A stretch of DNA of 64,000 nucleotides from Stackebrandtia endophytica. GTDB lineage: Bacteria; Actinomycetota; Actinomycetes; Mycobacteriales; Micromonosporaceae. The position numbers were made by a program, and so were the translations under genes. Location of the stretch: positions 4,960,001-5,024,000 of the forward strand of contig NZ_VFOW01000001.1 in NCBI RefSeq assembly GCF_006716355.1. The letters are read 5' to 3'. The notes under the pieces are model-generated. The model saw only the letters and a program-made list of their open reading frames with translations. It made no database searches and was not told where the DNA came from. This document shows positions 35,373 through 43,695 of the stretch, piece after piece (position 1 is the first letter of the stretch; each line of letters opens with the position of its first letter).

Positions 35373-38300
35373 TTACGCGGAGCTGCACTGTCACTCGTAT
35401 TTCAGTTTCGGTGACGGCGCGGATTCTCCACAGCGGCTGGTGACCGAGGCTGCCCGACTGGGTCTTTCAGGGCTGGCCATCACCGATCACGATGGCTATT
35501 ACGGGGTGGCTCAGTTCGCCGAAGCCGCCCAAGAGGTGGCGATCCCAACGGTGTTCGGGGCCGAACTCAGTCTGGACCTTCCCGGGCCGCGGACCGGCAC
35601 CGTTGACCCCGGTGGGAACCACCTGGTGGTGTTGGCTCGGGATCCAGAGGGGTATCAACGCTTGTCTCGGGCGATCACCGTCGCGCAGTTGGCGGGAAGC
35701 AAGGCGAAACCGAAGTACTCATTGGACGATCTGGCGAGGTCGGCCGATGGTCATTGGCTGGTGTTGACCGGGTGTCGGCGAGGCGCGGTCCCGTTGGCAT
35801 TGGAGACCGGCGGGATGTCGGCGGCGGGGGAGCGGTTGGATCAGCTGATCGGATTGTTCGGCAGGTCGAATGTGGCAGTCGAGCTGATCCATCACGATCA
35901 ACCCGGCGACGACGACCGAATCGATGCGTTGGTCGAATTGGCTCGGCGGTACCGGGTTCCCACTGTGGCCACCAATAATGTGCACTACGCCTCACCCAGC
36001 CGACAACAGCTGGCTCAGGTGCAGGCCGCGACGCGGTCGGGGCGAACTCTGGAGGAGGTGGACGGGTGGCTTCCGGCCGCGGCCACCGCACACCTGCGAA
36101 GTCCCGACGAGATGTTGACCCGGTTCGCCGCGCACCCCGAGGCGGTGGCGATGGCTGCGGAACTGGCCGCCGAATGCGCGTTCGACCTGAAGCTGGTGAA
36201 GCCGGAGCTTCCGACGTTCTCGGTGCCGGATTCCCATAGCGAGTTTTCGTACCTTGCCGAGCTGACACTGGGGGGAGCCGCCAACCGGTACGGTCCGTCG
36301 GACGATGAACAGGCCGCTGCCGCCTACGATCAATTGGACAATGAGCTCACTGTCATCAGGGGACTGGACTTCTCCGGTTATTTCCTGATCGTCGCCGACA
36401 TCGTCAGATTTTGCAGGGACGCCGGAATCCTCTGCCAGGGGCGTGGATCGGCCGCGAACTCGGCGGTTTGTTACGCGCTGGGCATCACCAATGTGGATGC
36501 GGTGCGTTTCAACCTGCTCTTCGAACGGTTTCTGTCATCGGATCGGGACGGTCCGCCCGACATCGATCTGGATATCGAGTCGGGGCGTCGAGAGGAGGCC
36601 ATCCAGTACGTCTACGAACGTTACGGGCGAAGCAACGCCGCTCAAGTGGCGAACGTGATCTCTTACCGGCCACGTTCGGCGATCCGGGACGTGGCGAAGG
36701 CCTTGGGGTATTCGCACCAACAGGCGTTGGACTGGAGCAAACAGTTGGACCGGTGGGGGAAGGTCCAGGGAAGCGATGCCGAGGGGCTGCCGGGCGAGGT
36801 GGAGCGGTTGGCCGACGACCTGCTGACCGTTCCGCGGCACTTGGGCCTTCATCCCGGGGGCATGGTCATCTGTGCGACACCGGTGTCCGAGGTGGTGCCC
36901 ATCGAGTGGGCGAGAGCTACCAACCGCAGTGTTCTCCAATGGGATAAGGACGATTGCGCATTCGCCGGCCTGGTCAAGTTCGACCTTTTGGGATTGGGAA
37001 TGCTGACGGCGCTTCAGGAGGCGATCAGATTGGTCGCCGACCAGCACCAGGTCACCGTGGATTTGGCGAAGCTGCCGCAGGAGGACGAGGTCTACGACAT
37101 GCTGTGCGCCGCCGATACGGTGGGAGTGTTCCAAGTGGAGTCTCGGGCACAGATGGGAACGTTGCCTCGGTTGCGTCCTCGAGAGTTCTACGACCTCGTC
37201 GTTGAGGTGGCGCTGATTCGCCCCGGCCCCATTCAAGGTGGTTCGGTGCATCCGTACCTGTCGCGGCGGTCGGCTGAGAAGAAAGAGGTCGGCTCCAGTC
37301 GGTGGCGGGATCATGTGCATCCCCGATTGCACAAGGCACTGGAGCACACCTATGGCGTGCCGCTGTTTCAGGAGCAGTTGATGCAGATGGCCGTAGACGC
37401 GGCGGGTTTCAACCCCGCCGAGGCCGATCAGCTGCGACGGGCCATGGGATCGAAGCGTTCCGCCGAGCGAATGGAACGGCTGAAGGGACGGCTGTACGCC
37501 GGTATGGCCGAACGGGGAATCGCCGGACAGACCGCCGATGAGGTGTTCGAGCAGTTGGCGGGGTTCGCCGACTTCGGGTTTCCCGAGAGCCACGCGGCGA
37601 GTTTCGCTCACATCGTGTACAGCAGCGCCTGGTTGAAATGTCACTACCCGGCCGCCTTCACTGCCGCACTGCTCAACGCGCAGCCCATGGGGTTCTATTC
37701 GGTCAACACGCTGGTCGCCGACGCCCGTCGACACGGGGTCGAGGTCAGACGTCCCGACGTCAACATCAGTGAGGTCAAGGCGAGTTTGGAACCTGACGGT
37801 CGGCAGCCAGCGGGGTCGGTGCGGGCGACCGCCGCCATCCGGTTGGGGATCAGCCAGATCCGAGGGATCAACTCGGCCACCGCGGAACGGGTGGTCGCCG
37901 GTCGGCCGTATTCCAGTCTGTCCGATGTCGTCAGACGGGCAGGGTTGTCTCTGGCACAGCTTGAGGCCCTTGCCACCGCCGATGCGTTCGCCTCACTGGG
38001 GATCGAACGTCGCCAGGCGCTGTGGCTCGCCGGTATCGCGGCACAGGAGCAGGTGGACATGTTGCCCGGTACCACGACCACAACGGTCGCTCCGGCGTTG
38101 CCGGGAATGAGTGCCGTGGAGCTGTCCGGGGCCGACTACTGGTCGGTGCGGTTGTCTCCGGACTCTCACCCGGTGCAGTTCGCACGTGGACTGTTGGATG
38201 CCGGTGGCGTGTTGCGTATCGAGGACCTCGCCACACACGCCAAGGGCAGTCGAGTGTGGGTGGCCGGTCTGGTGACTCATCGGCAGCGTCCGTCGACGGC

Positions 38301-38523
38301 GGGTGGGATCACGTTTCTCAATGTTGAGGACGAGACCGGAATGCTGAACGTGATCTGTTCGGAGGGCTTGTGGCGGCGGTATCGCCGGTTGGCTCGTAGC
38401 GCGGTGGCTCTGCGGGTCCGAGGAGTGTTGGAAGGCACCGAGGGGGTGGTGAACCTGATGGCCGACAAGTTGATCGAGCTGGAGCTTCCGATCAGACCGG
38501 GCACGTCACGAGATTTTCGGTGA
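35365..38523 (+). CDS. dnaE2: error-prone DNA polymerase III alpha subunit DnaE2
   Basis: C-family polymerase for damage-induced mutagenesis, 1052 aa, typical DnaE2 length. N-terminal PHP domain begins YAELHCHSYFSFGDGADSP; the palm carries the catalytic PPDIDLDIESGRR and the earlier GRGSAANSAVCYALGIT; thumb and fingers with FQEQLMQMAVDAAGF and FPESHAASFAHIVYSSAWLKCHYPAAF, helix-hairpin-helix, and a C-terminal OB fold (SRVWVAGLVTHRQRPSTAGG). The ATG 35365 lies inside the imuB end. Last gene of the imuA-imuB-dnaE2 operon. Confidence 0.96.
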   Translation: MTDYAELHCHSYFSFGDGADSPQRLVTEAARLGLSGLAITDHDGYYGVAQFAEAAQEVAIPTVFGAELSLDLPGPRTGTVDPGGNHLVVLARDPEGYQRLSRAITVAQLAGSKAKPKYSLDDLARSADGHWLVLTGCRRGAVPLALETGGMSAAGERLDQLIGLFGRSNVAVELIHHDQPGDDDRIDALVELARRYRVPTVATNNVHYASPSRQQLAQVQAATRSGRTLEEVDGWLPAAATAHLRSPDEMLTRFAAHPEAVAMAAELAAECAFDLKLVKPELPTFSVPDSHSEFSYLAELTLGGAANRYGPSDDEQAAAAYDQLDNELTVIRGLDFSGYFLIVADIVRFCRDAGILCQGRGSAANSAVCYALGITNVDAVRFNLLFERFLSSDRDGPPDIDLDIESGRREEAIQYVYERYGRSNAAQVANVISYRPRSAIRDVAKALGYSHQQALDWSKQLDRWGKVQGSDAEGLPGEVERLADDLLTVPRHLGLHPGGMVICATPVSEVVPIEWARATNRSVLQWDKDDCAFAGLVKFDLLGLGMLTALQEAIRLVADQHQVTVDLAKLPQEDEVYDMLCAADTVGVFQVESRAQMGTLPRLRPREFYDLVVEVALIRPGPIQGGSVHPYLSRRSAEKKEVGSSRWRDHVHPRLHKALEHTYGVPLFQEQLMQMAVDAAGFNPAEADQLRRAMGSKRSAERMERLKGRLYAGMAERGIAGQTADEVFEQLAGFADFGFPESHAASFAHIVYSSAWLKCHYPAAFTAALLNAQPMGFYSVNTLVADARRHGVEVRRPDVNISEVKASLEPDGRQPAGSVRATAAIRLGISQIRGINSATAERVVAGRPYSSLSDVVRRAGLSLAQLEALATADAFASLGIERRQALWLAGIAAQEQVDMLPGTTTTTVAPALPGMSAVELSGADYWSVRLSPDSHPVQFARGLLDAGGVLRIEDLATHAKGSRVWVAGLVTHRQRPSTAGGITFLNVEDETGMLNVICSEGLWRRYRRLARSAVALRVRGVLEGTEGVVNLMADKLIELELPIRPGTSRDFR

Positions 38524-38559
38524 TACCTGCGTGTCGACTTGACTCACTCCCCTTGTTGG

Positions 38560-38586
38560 TAATGAAATTGGTTTGCAATTTCATTA
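38560..38586 (+). promoter_or_regulatory. 27-bp AT-rich perfect palindrome operator
   Basis: TAATGAAATTG and CAATTTCATTA, 11-base arms around GTTTG, in the 100-base gap before the CooC-like gene. The sequence is far more AT-rich than its surroundings. It resembles Fur/Zur-type boxes (TGAAA...TTTCA) but with longer spacing, so the regulator is unidentified. Confidence 0.7.
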
Positions 38587-38624
38587 TGTGGGCCGTGACA
38601 GCGGACCCGGTTGAAGGGGGAATC

Positions 38625-39596
38625 ATGAAAATTGCGTTTGTGGGCAAGGGCGGCAGCGGGAAGACCACCATGGCGGCGCTGTTCGCCCGTCGGGCCGTCA
38701 ACGTCGGTCGCTCGGTCTTGGCCATTGATGCCGACATCAATCAGCACCTGGCCGCGGCATTGGGGATGCCCGCCGAACGGTTGCCCGTTCTGCCAATGTT
38801 GGGGGAACGGCTGCCGTGGATCAAGGAATACCTGCGCGGAGACAACCCGCGGATCGCCTCCGCCGATGCCATGCTGAAGACCACCCCACCGGGGCGCGGG
38901 TCCCGATTGATCCGACTGACCGCCGATGACGTGCTGCTGGGCGAGGTGACCACTCCGGTTGCCGGGCTTCGCCTGGGCGTGACCGGTGGGTTCGCTGAAA
39001 CCGATCTGGGGGTGGCCTGTTATCACTCCAAGGTCGGCGCCGTCGAGTTGATGCTCAATCACCTGGTGGACGGGGGCGGGGAATACGTCGTCGTCGACAT
39101 GGTCGCCGGCGCCGAGGCGTTCGCCTCGGGAATGTTCACGCGTTTCGACCGAACCTTCCTCGTGTGCGAACCCACGGTGCGCAGCGTCGGGGTGTATCAC
39201 CAGTACGCCGGATATGCCGCGGACTATCGGGTTCCGATCTCGGTGATCGGCAACAAGATCGATGAACCCGGTGACGTCGACTTCCTGCGTGAGCACGTAG
39301 GTGACGCGCTGTTCGGTTGGTGTAGTCGTTCGTCCTATGTGAAATCCGCCGAACGAGGAGACGTCGCTCCGATCGAGACGTTGGAGTCGGACAACCTTGC
39401 GGTCGTCGACGCCGCCAGGCGGCTGGTCGACGAGACGGAGAAGGACTTGGTGAAGTTCACCGAGCAGGCGCGGTTGTTTCATAGGCGCAATGCCGAGGCG
39501 TGGGGAAACGACCGTAGCGGAACCGACCTCATCGGACAGATTGATCCCGAGTTCGTCATGCCTGCGGCACAAGATCTGTCCTCGTTGGTCGGTTAG
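38625..39596 (+). CDS. CooC/MinD-like P-loop ATPase
   Basis: Cytoplasmic deviant Walker-A ATPase, 323 aa: KIAFVGKGGSGKTTMAALFAR at the N-terminus with signature Lys in GKGGSGKT (8-15), switch Asp in LAIDADINQHLAAALG and VVVDMVAGAE Walker-B-like region. CooC members insert nickel into CO dehydrogenase; relatives serve other metalloenzymes or partitioning. C36-type metal cysteines are not obvious, but VACYHSK and FGWCSRSSY hold single Cys residues. ATG 38625 with GAAGGGGG upstream; the frame from 38520 is rejected because it includes the operator. Regulated presumably at the 27-bp palindrome. Partner enzyme unknown. Confidence 0.8.
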   Translation: MKIAFVGKGGSGKTTMAALFARRAVNVGRSVLAIDADINQHLAAALGMPAERLPVLPMLGERLPWIKEYLRGDNPRIASADAMLKTTPPGRGSRLIRLTADDVLLGEVTTPVAGLRLGVTGGFAETDLGVACYHSKVGAVELMLNHLVDGGGEYVVVDMVAGAEAFASGMFTRFDRTFLVCEPTVRSVGVYHQYAGYAADYRVPISVIGNKIDEPGDVDFLREHVGDALFGWCSRSSYVKSAERGDVAPIETLESDNLAVVDAARRLVDETEKDLVKFTEQARLFHRRNAEAWGNDRSGTDLIGQIDPEFVMPAAQDLSSLVG

Positions 39597-39700
39597 GTCC
39601 GCTTTGTCGGCCACTAGGCACGGCTTGTGTCCGATTGACGACAGCGTCACTCCTCGTGATTCGAAAGTATCGCCAGTACCCAAGAAAAGGAGCGACAATC

Positions 39701-40093
39701 ATGTCTCTCGATGTTTCACCGGCCCTGTTGGAGAAAGCCGAACGAGGCGAGGTCAGCGACGAGGAATTTGTCGACTGCGTCCGCAACTCACTGCCCTTCG
39801 CATGGAACCTGATCAGCCGCGTGGTGGCTGAGCTCAAAGACGGCACCGAGGATTTTGCCGACAACGTCACCCCGCCACCGGACGAGGCCGCCCGTGGCCA
39901 GCTGCTTCGGGCCCTGGCCTCCGACTCGATCCGCGGTGGCCTCGAACGGCACTTCGGCGTCAAGTTGGCGTTCCAGAACTGCCACCGTGTGGCCGCGTTT
40001 CGTACTGCAGCCATCGACGGTGACCGCTACCGCAAGTTCATCTCGCCGGTCGGGCAACTGCGCAACCAGTCGCCAGAACTTCGTGACTGCTGA
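39701..40093 (+). CDS. SCO5389-family protein
   Basis: Small soluble helical protein, 130 aa, closely patterned on the actinobacterial SCO5389 family: MSLDVSPALLEKAERGEVSDEEFVDCVRNSLP at the start, TPPPDEAARGQLLRALASDSIRG in the middle and LRNQSPELRDC at the C-terminus. No catalytic motif known. ATG 39701 has AAAGGAG eight bases upstream. It stands downstream of the CooC-like ATPase with a 104-base gap, in the same direction. Function unknown. Confidence 0.8.
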   Translation: MSLDVSPALLEKAERGEVSDEEFVDCVRNSLPFAWNLISRVVAELKDGTEDFADNVTPPPDEAARGQLLRALASDSIRGGLERHFGVKLAFQNCHRVAAFRTAAIDGDRYRKFISPVGQLRNQSPELRDC

Positions 40094-40158
40094 TCGATCG
40101 CCGGCGGTGGCCCATCACGGTCGCCGCCGGCTCCAGTACCGCCGGTGGGGGTAGCCGC

Positions 40159-41154
40159 GTGCAGTGTGATCTCTTTCTGGTGGGGGAGGGAGTACGGTCT
40201 GATCCGAGCGCGGTTCCATCGAACCTGCTGAGCCACGCGGTGACCGCCGAGGCGGTCGGCTTCGACACCGTCTGGTTGGCCGAACACCACTTCATTCGAT
40301 ACGGGGCCTGCCCGTCCCCTCCGGTCATGGCCGCGTCGATTCTGTCGAGAACGACCCGGCTGCGAGTGGGAACCGCCGCCTGCGTGTTGTCGAATCGGCA
40401 TCCGGTTGCGCTGGCTGAGGAAGCCGTGATGTTGGATGCGATCTCGGACGGCCGGTTTCGGCTCGGGGTGGCGCGAGGCGGGCCGTGGGTGGACGTGGAG
40501 GTGTTCGGAGCCGGGCCCGAACGTCTTGAATCCGGGTTCGAGGAGACTCTCGACGTTCTACTGTCCTGGTTGGAGGGCGGGGAGGTCGGATGCTCGGGGC
40601 GATTTTTTGATTTCCGATCGGTGCCGGTACTGGCGACGCCGTCGATCGGGCTCGGGGTGTGGGTAGCCGCCACGTCGCGGGGTACCGTCGATCTGGCCGC
40701 GCATCGTGGGTTGCCGTTGTTGTTGGGGGTCCACTCCACGGTGGAGGAGAATGCGGGGTTGGTTCGGCGATGGCGCGAGGTCGCCGAGAAGCACGGGCAT
40801 GATCCCGACGCCGCCGAGCACGGGGCCGTGTTCCTGGCATACGCGGCGGACAACCGGGTGGAGGCGATCGAGCGGTTGCGAATTCCCCTGATCGAATGGC
40901 TGTCGAAGGGTGTCGGCGACTACCGTCGTCTTGACGGAAGCCGAGGCAGCCGAGAGCAGACCGAATACGTTGATCGGTTGCTCGCCGGCCACCTGGTCGG
41001 TGCCCCAGGTGAAAGCGCCGAACGACTGGCCGAGTCAGCCGAGGTCACCGGGATAAGACGTGCACTTCTGATGGTCGAGGGTGCCGCCAGTCCGTCGGAG
41101 GTCGATGAGAACATTCGCAGGCTGGGCGTCGAACTGGTGCCTATCGTGAGTTGA
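40159..41154 (+). CDS. luciferase-like (LLM class) flavin- or F420-dependent oxidoreductase
   Basis: Soluble TIM-barrel oxidoreductase, 331 aa. Bacterial-luciferase fold features: N-terminal strand CDLFLVGEGV, VGFDTVWLAEHHF with the conserved Glu-His-His, SRTTRLRVGTAACVLSNRHPVALAEEAVMLDAISDGRFRLGVARGG, the LLM signature. The RLGVARGG segment and the EHHF motif fit either FMN/FMNH2-dependent monooxygenases or F420 enzymes; I cannot decide which. GTG 40159, close to the preceding gene (65 bases). The 3' end overlaps the convergent epimerase gene by 14 bases. Confidence 0.85.
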   Translation: MQCDLFLVGEGVRSDPSAVPSNLLSHAVTAEAVGFDTVWLAEHHFIRYGACPSPPVMAASILSRTTRLRVGTAACVLSNRHPVALAEEAVMLDAISDGRFRLGVARGGPWVDVEVFGAGPERLESGFEETLDVLLSWLEGGEVGCSGRFFDFRSVPVLATPSIGLGVWVAATSRGTVDLAAHRGLPLLLGVHSTVEENAGLVRRWREVAEKHGHDPDAAEHGAVFLAYAADNRVEAIERLRIPLIEWLSKGVGDYRRLDGSRGSREQTEYVDRLLAGHLVGAPGESAERLAESAEVTGIRRALLMVEGAASPSEVDENIRRLGVELVPIVS

Positions 41155-42028
41155 CCGCCCAGGTCAACGCATCGGTGATCGTCGGGTGCTTGAACTCGAA
41201 TCCGTTGTCGCGCAACACTGCGGCGTCCACGCGGGCGCCACGTACCAGCTCGACCGCCGCCTCACCGACGACCAGCCGAAGGGCGAAACCGGGGATGATC
41301 CACGGTGCCGGTCGGTGGAGCAGCGAACCCAATGTCTTGGCCAACTCGGCATTGGTGGCGGGCGTCGGGCCGACCAGGTTGACCGGGCCGCTCACCGGGT
41401 TGGCGAGGAGGAAGCGCACCGCTTCTATCCAGTCCAGCAGCGAGATCCACGGAAAGTACTGCTTGCCGCTGCCGAAGCGTCCTCCGAGCCCGAACTTGAA
41501 TACGGGGACGAGCCGTTTCATCATCTCGGAGTCGGCGCTGAGAACGTGCCCGGTGCGCAACAGTGCCACGCGGCTTCCCGCGTCGGTGGCGGCGTTGGTC
41601 GCGTTCTCCCAGTCTTGACAGTTCCTCCCCAGGAAATCGTCGGCTGCCGGTTGGGTTTCGGTGACCAGCCGCCCATCGGTGTCGCCGTACCAGCCCACCG
41701 CCGAGGCGTTGAGCATGACGGGGACGCCGGAATCGGCGACCGCTTGTGCAAGCTTGGTTGTCGGGATGACACGGCTGGTGTGGATGAGTTGTTTGTACTC
41801 GGGGGTCCATCGGCGGTCGGCGACCCCGGCCCCACCGAGGTTGACGACCGCGTCGGCGCCGTCGAGGGCGGTGTCGATCGGTGCATCACCGTAGGGGTCC
41901 CAGCTGACCTCATGGTCGGCCTTCGAAGCACGCCGAACCAGTTGCACGATCTGGCTGCCGTCGCCGTGTAGTCGCTTGATCAGGTGTTCGCCCAGATATC
42001 CGGAGCCACCGGCGATGACGATCTTCAT
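41141..42028 (-). CDS. SDR39U1/TIGR01777-family NAD-dependent epimerase
   Basis: Extended short-chain-dehydrogenase-like protein, 295 aa. Rossmann fingerprint KIVIAGGSGYLGEHLIKRL at the start, VVNLGGAGVADRRWTPEYKQLIHTSRV typical of the TIGR01777 family, NASAVGWYGD in place of the usual Tyr-Lys site, and LLRTGHVLS, FPWISLLDWIEAVRFLL, GPVNLVGP. ATG 42028 chosen because family members begin at KIVIAG and a CACAAT element lies seven bases upstream, suggesting a leaderless transcript. The related cyanobacterial/plant proteins are implicated in cell-division effects; function here unknown. Confidence 0.88.
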   Translation of the reverse strand: MKIVIAGGSGYLGEHLIKRLHGDGSQIVQLVRRASKADHEVSWDPYGDAPIDTALDGADAVVNLGGAGVADRRWTPEYKQLIHTSRVIPTTKLAQAVADSGVPVMLNASAVGWYGDTDGRLVTETQPAADDFLGRNCQDWENATNAATDAGSRVALLRTGHVLSADSEMMKRLVPVFKFGLGGRFGSGKQYFPWISLLDWIEAVRFLLANPVSGPVNLVGPTPATNAELAKTLGSLLHRPAPWIIPGFALRLVVGEAAVELVRGARVDAAVLRDNGFEFKHPTITDALTWAVNSR

Positions 42029-42067
42029 GCTTCTCATTGTGTCAGTTCGGTCCGGCGGGAAGGGAAA

Positions 42068-42112
42068 CACACATGATAGTGTGCCTGTCTATATGTAGCC
42101 CATCAACATATA
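42068..42112 (+). promoter_or_regulatory. AT-rich inverted repeats in the multicopper oxidase promoter
   Basis: CACAC / GTGTG around ATGATA (42068-42083), and TATATGT / ACATATA around a nine-base spacer (42090-42112), ending ten bases before the GTG. The second resembles ArsR/SmtB-type metal-sensor operators; a -10 (TATAAG) overlaps its right arm. Confidence 0.5.
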
Positions 42113-42122
42113 AGGGAGAGCT

Positions 42123-43604
42123 GTGCCTCCAACGCGTCGATCCGTTCTCGTCGCTGCTGCGGCGGCCACCGCGGCGCTGCCGCTGGGCCTGGCCGGGTGC
42201 TACCGCGCGGTGGACACCACCGGTCAGGTCGCCTTCGACACCGAACTACCCATTCCGCCGTTGGCCGAGGCCACGATCGACGCCGCTGGGCGGCGGACAT
42301 TCGAGCTGACCGCTCAACACGGTCGTCGTGAGTTTCGCGCCGGACGCCAAACCGACACCTATGGGTTCAACGGCGACTACCTCGGTCCGACGCTTCGAGC
42401 TCGGCGCGGTGAGGAGGTCGGCATCAGGGTTCGCAATGACATCGACGAGGAGACCAGCGTCCACTGGCACGGCATGCACCTGCCCGCCCAGGCCGACGGG
42501 GGTCCACATCAGCCGATCGCGCCGGGCGGCACCTGGGAACCGGCCTGGCATGTCGACCAGCCGGCAGCCACACTGTGGTACCACCCGCACCCGCACGGTA
42601 GGACCGAGGCACATGTGCAACGAGGGCTGGCGGGCATGTTCATCCTCGATGACGACCGGGAATCGGAACTGAATCTGCCGCGTGAGTACGGGGTCGACGA
42701 CATCCCGGTGATAGTGCAGGACAAGCGGTTCGACGATGATGGGCAATTCGACGAGTCGAACACCGCCAACGCGGGAATGTTGGGCGATACCGTGCTGGTC
42801 AACGGCGCCGTCGGTCCGTTCTTGTCGGTCAACACCAGATACGTACGCCTACGTGTTCTCAACGCGTCGACCGCGAGAACCTACTACTTCGGATTCAGTG
42901 ATGACCAGGAGTTCGCGGTCATCGCCACCGACGGAGGGCTTCTCGAATCTCCGCATTGGACAAAGCGTGTTCTGATGTCCCCGGGCGAACGCATCGAGAT
43001 GATCGTGGAATCGACACCGGGCCGGGCCACCGTGTTGCGGTCGTTTCCACCCGACCCGGACGAACGGGTGTTCGGTGACTCCAACGGCGGCGGCGACTCG
43101 CTCGACATCCTCGAACTGCGTCCGGCCTCTGAACTGACGGACTCCTCGGACCTGCCGGAACAGCTGGCCACCATTCCGCGAATGGTCGAGGCCGATGCGA
43201 CCGTCACCCGGTCGTTCTCGCTACAGGGTCAGAAGATCAACGGCCAACGCATGGACATGAACCGCATCGATGAGACGGTGCTCGTCGACACCGTGGAAGT
43301 GTGGGAGGTCAGCAACGATCACGGCCAGTATCACAACTTCCACATCCACGATGTTCAATTTCAGGTGCTCGATGCCGATGAGAACCTGCCCGAGGCGAAG
43401 GGCTGGAAGGACACCGTGTTCATGCCGCGTCGCAGCCGAAAACGATTGATCATGCGATTCGCCGACTATGTCGACCCGACCATGCCCTACATGTATCACT
43501 GTCACCTGCTGCGCCATGAGGACCAGGGGATGATGGGCCAGTTCCTGGTCCTCGGACCCGGGCAGGAGCCGCAGTTCGGATCCGGCGAACACGAGCATGA
43601 CTGA
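42123..43604 (+). CDS. multicopper oxidase, exported lipoprotein
   Basis: Three-domain laccase-type oxidase, 493 aa. The signal has a twin-Arg (TRRSVL) and a lipobox LAGC with C26, so a Tat-exported lipoprotein is likely. All four copper motifs are intact: HWHGMH, HPHPHG, HNFHIHD and the C-terminal YHCHLLRHEDQGMM with the type-1 Cys, His and Met. Related to CotA/CueO/bilirubin-oxidase enzymes that oxidise phenolics, bilirubin or Cu(I). Residues after the copper sites end in an acidic/His tail (GSGEHEHD). GTG 42123 follows GGGAGAG. Metal-responsive control is suggested by the inverted repeats upstream. Confidence 0.93.
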   Translation: MPPTRRSVLVAAAAATAALPLGLAGCYRAVDTTGQVAFDTELPIPPLAEATIDAAGRRTFELTAQHGRREFRAGRQTDTYGFNGDYLGPTLRARRGEEVGIRVRNDIDEETSVHWHGMHLPAQADGGPHQPIAPGGTWEPAWHVDQPAATLWYHPHPHGRTEAHVQRGLAGMFILDDDRESELNLPREYGVDDIPVIVQDKRFDDDGQFDESNTANAGMLGDTVLVNGAVGPFLSVNTRYVRLRVLNASTARTYYFGFSDDQEFAVIATDGGLLESPHWTKRVLMSPGERIEMIVESTPGRATVLRSFPPDPDERVFGDSNGGGDSLDILELRPASELTDSSDLPEQLATIPRMVEADATVTRSFSLQGQKINGQRMDMNRIDETVLVDTVEVWEVSNDHGQYHNFHIHDVQFQVLDADENLPEAKGWKDTVFMPRRSRKRLIMRFADYVDPTMPYMYHCHLLRHEDQGMMGQFLVLGPGQEPQFGSGEHEHD

Positions 43605-43695
43605 TTGAGGCCGATAAGTATCGAATTATCCTGATCCATCGTCGCCCACCTGACCGGGAGGGACACGGTGATCCGAATGCCCATAACCTGTTGAG

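Noticed and set aside
36535-37734. Open frame of about 400 codons antisense to dnaE2
   Set aside because: Lies wholly inside dnaE2 and lacks any recognisable domain.
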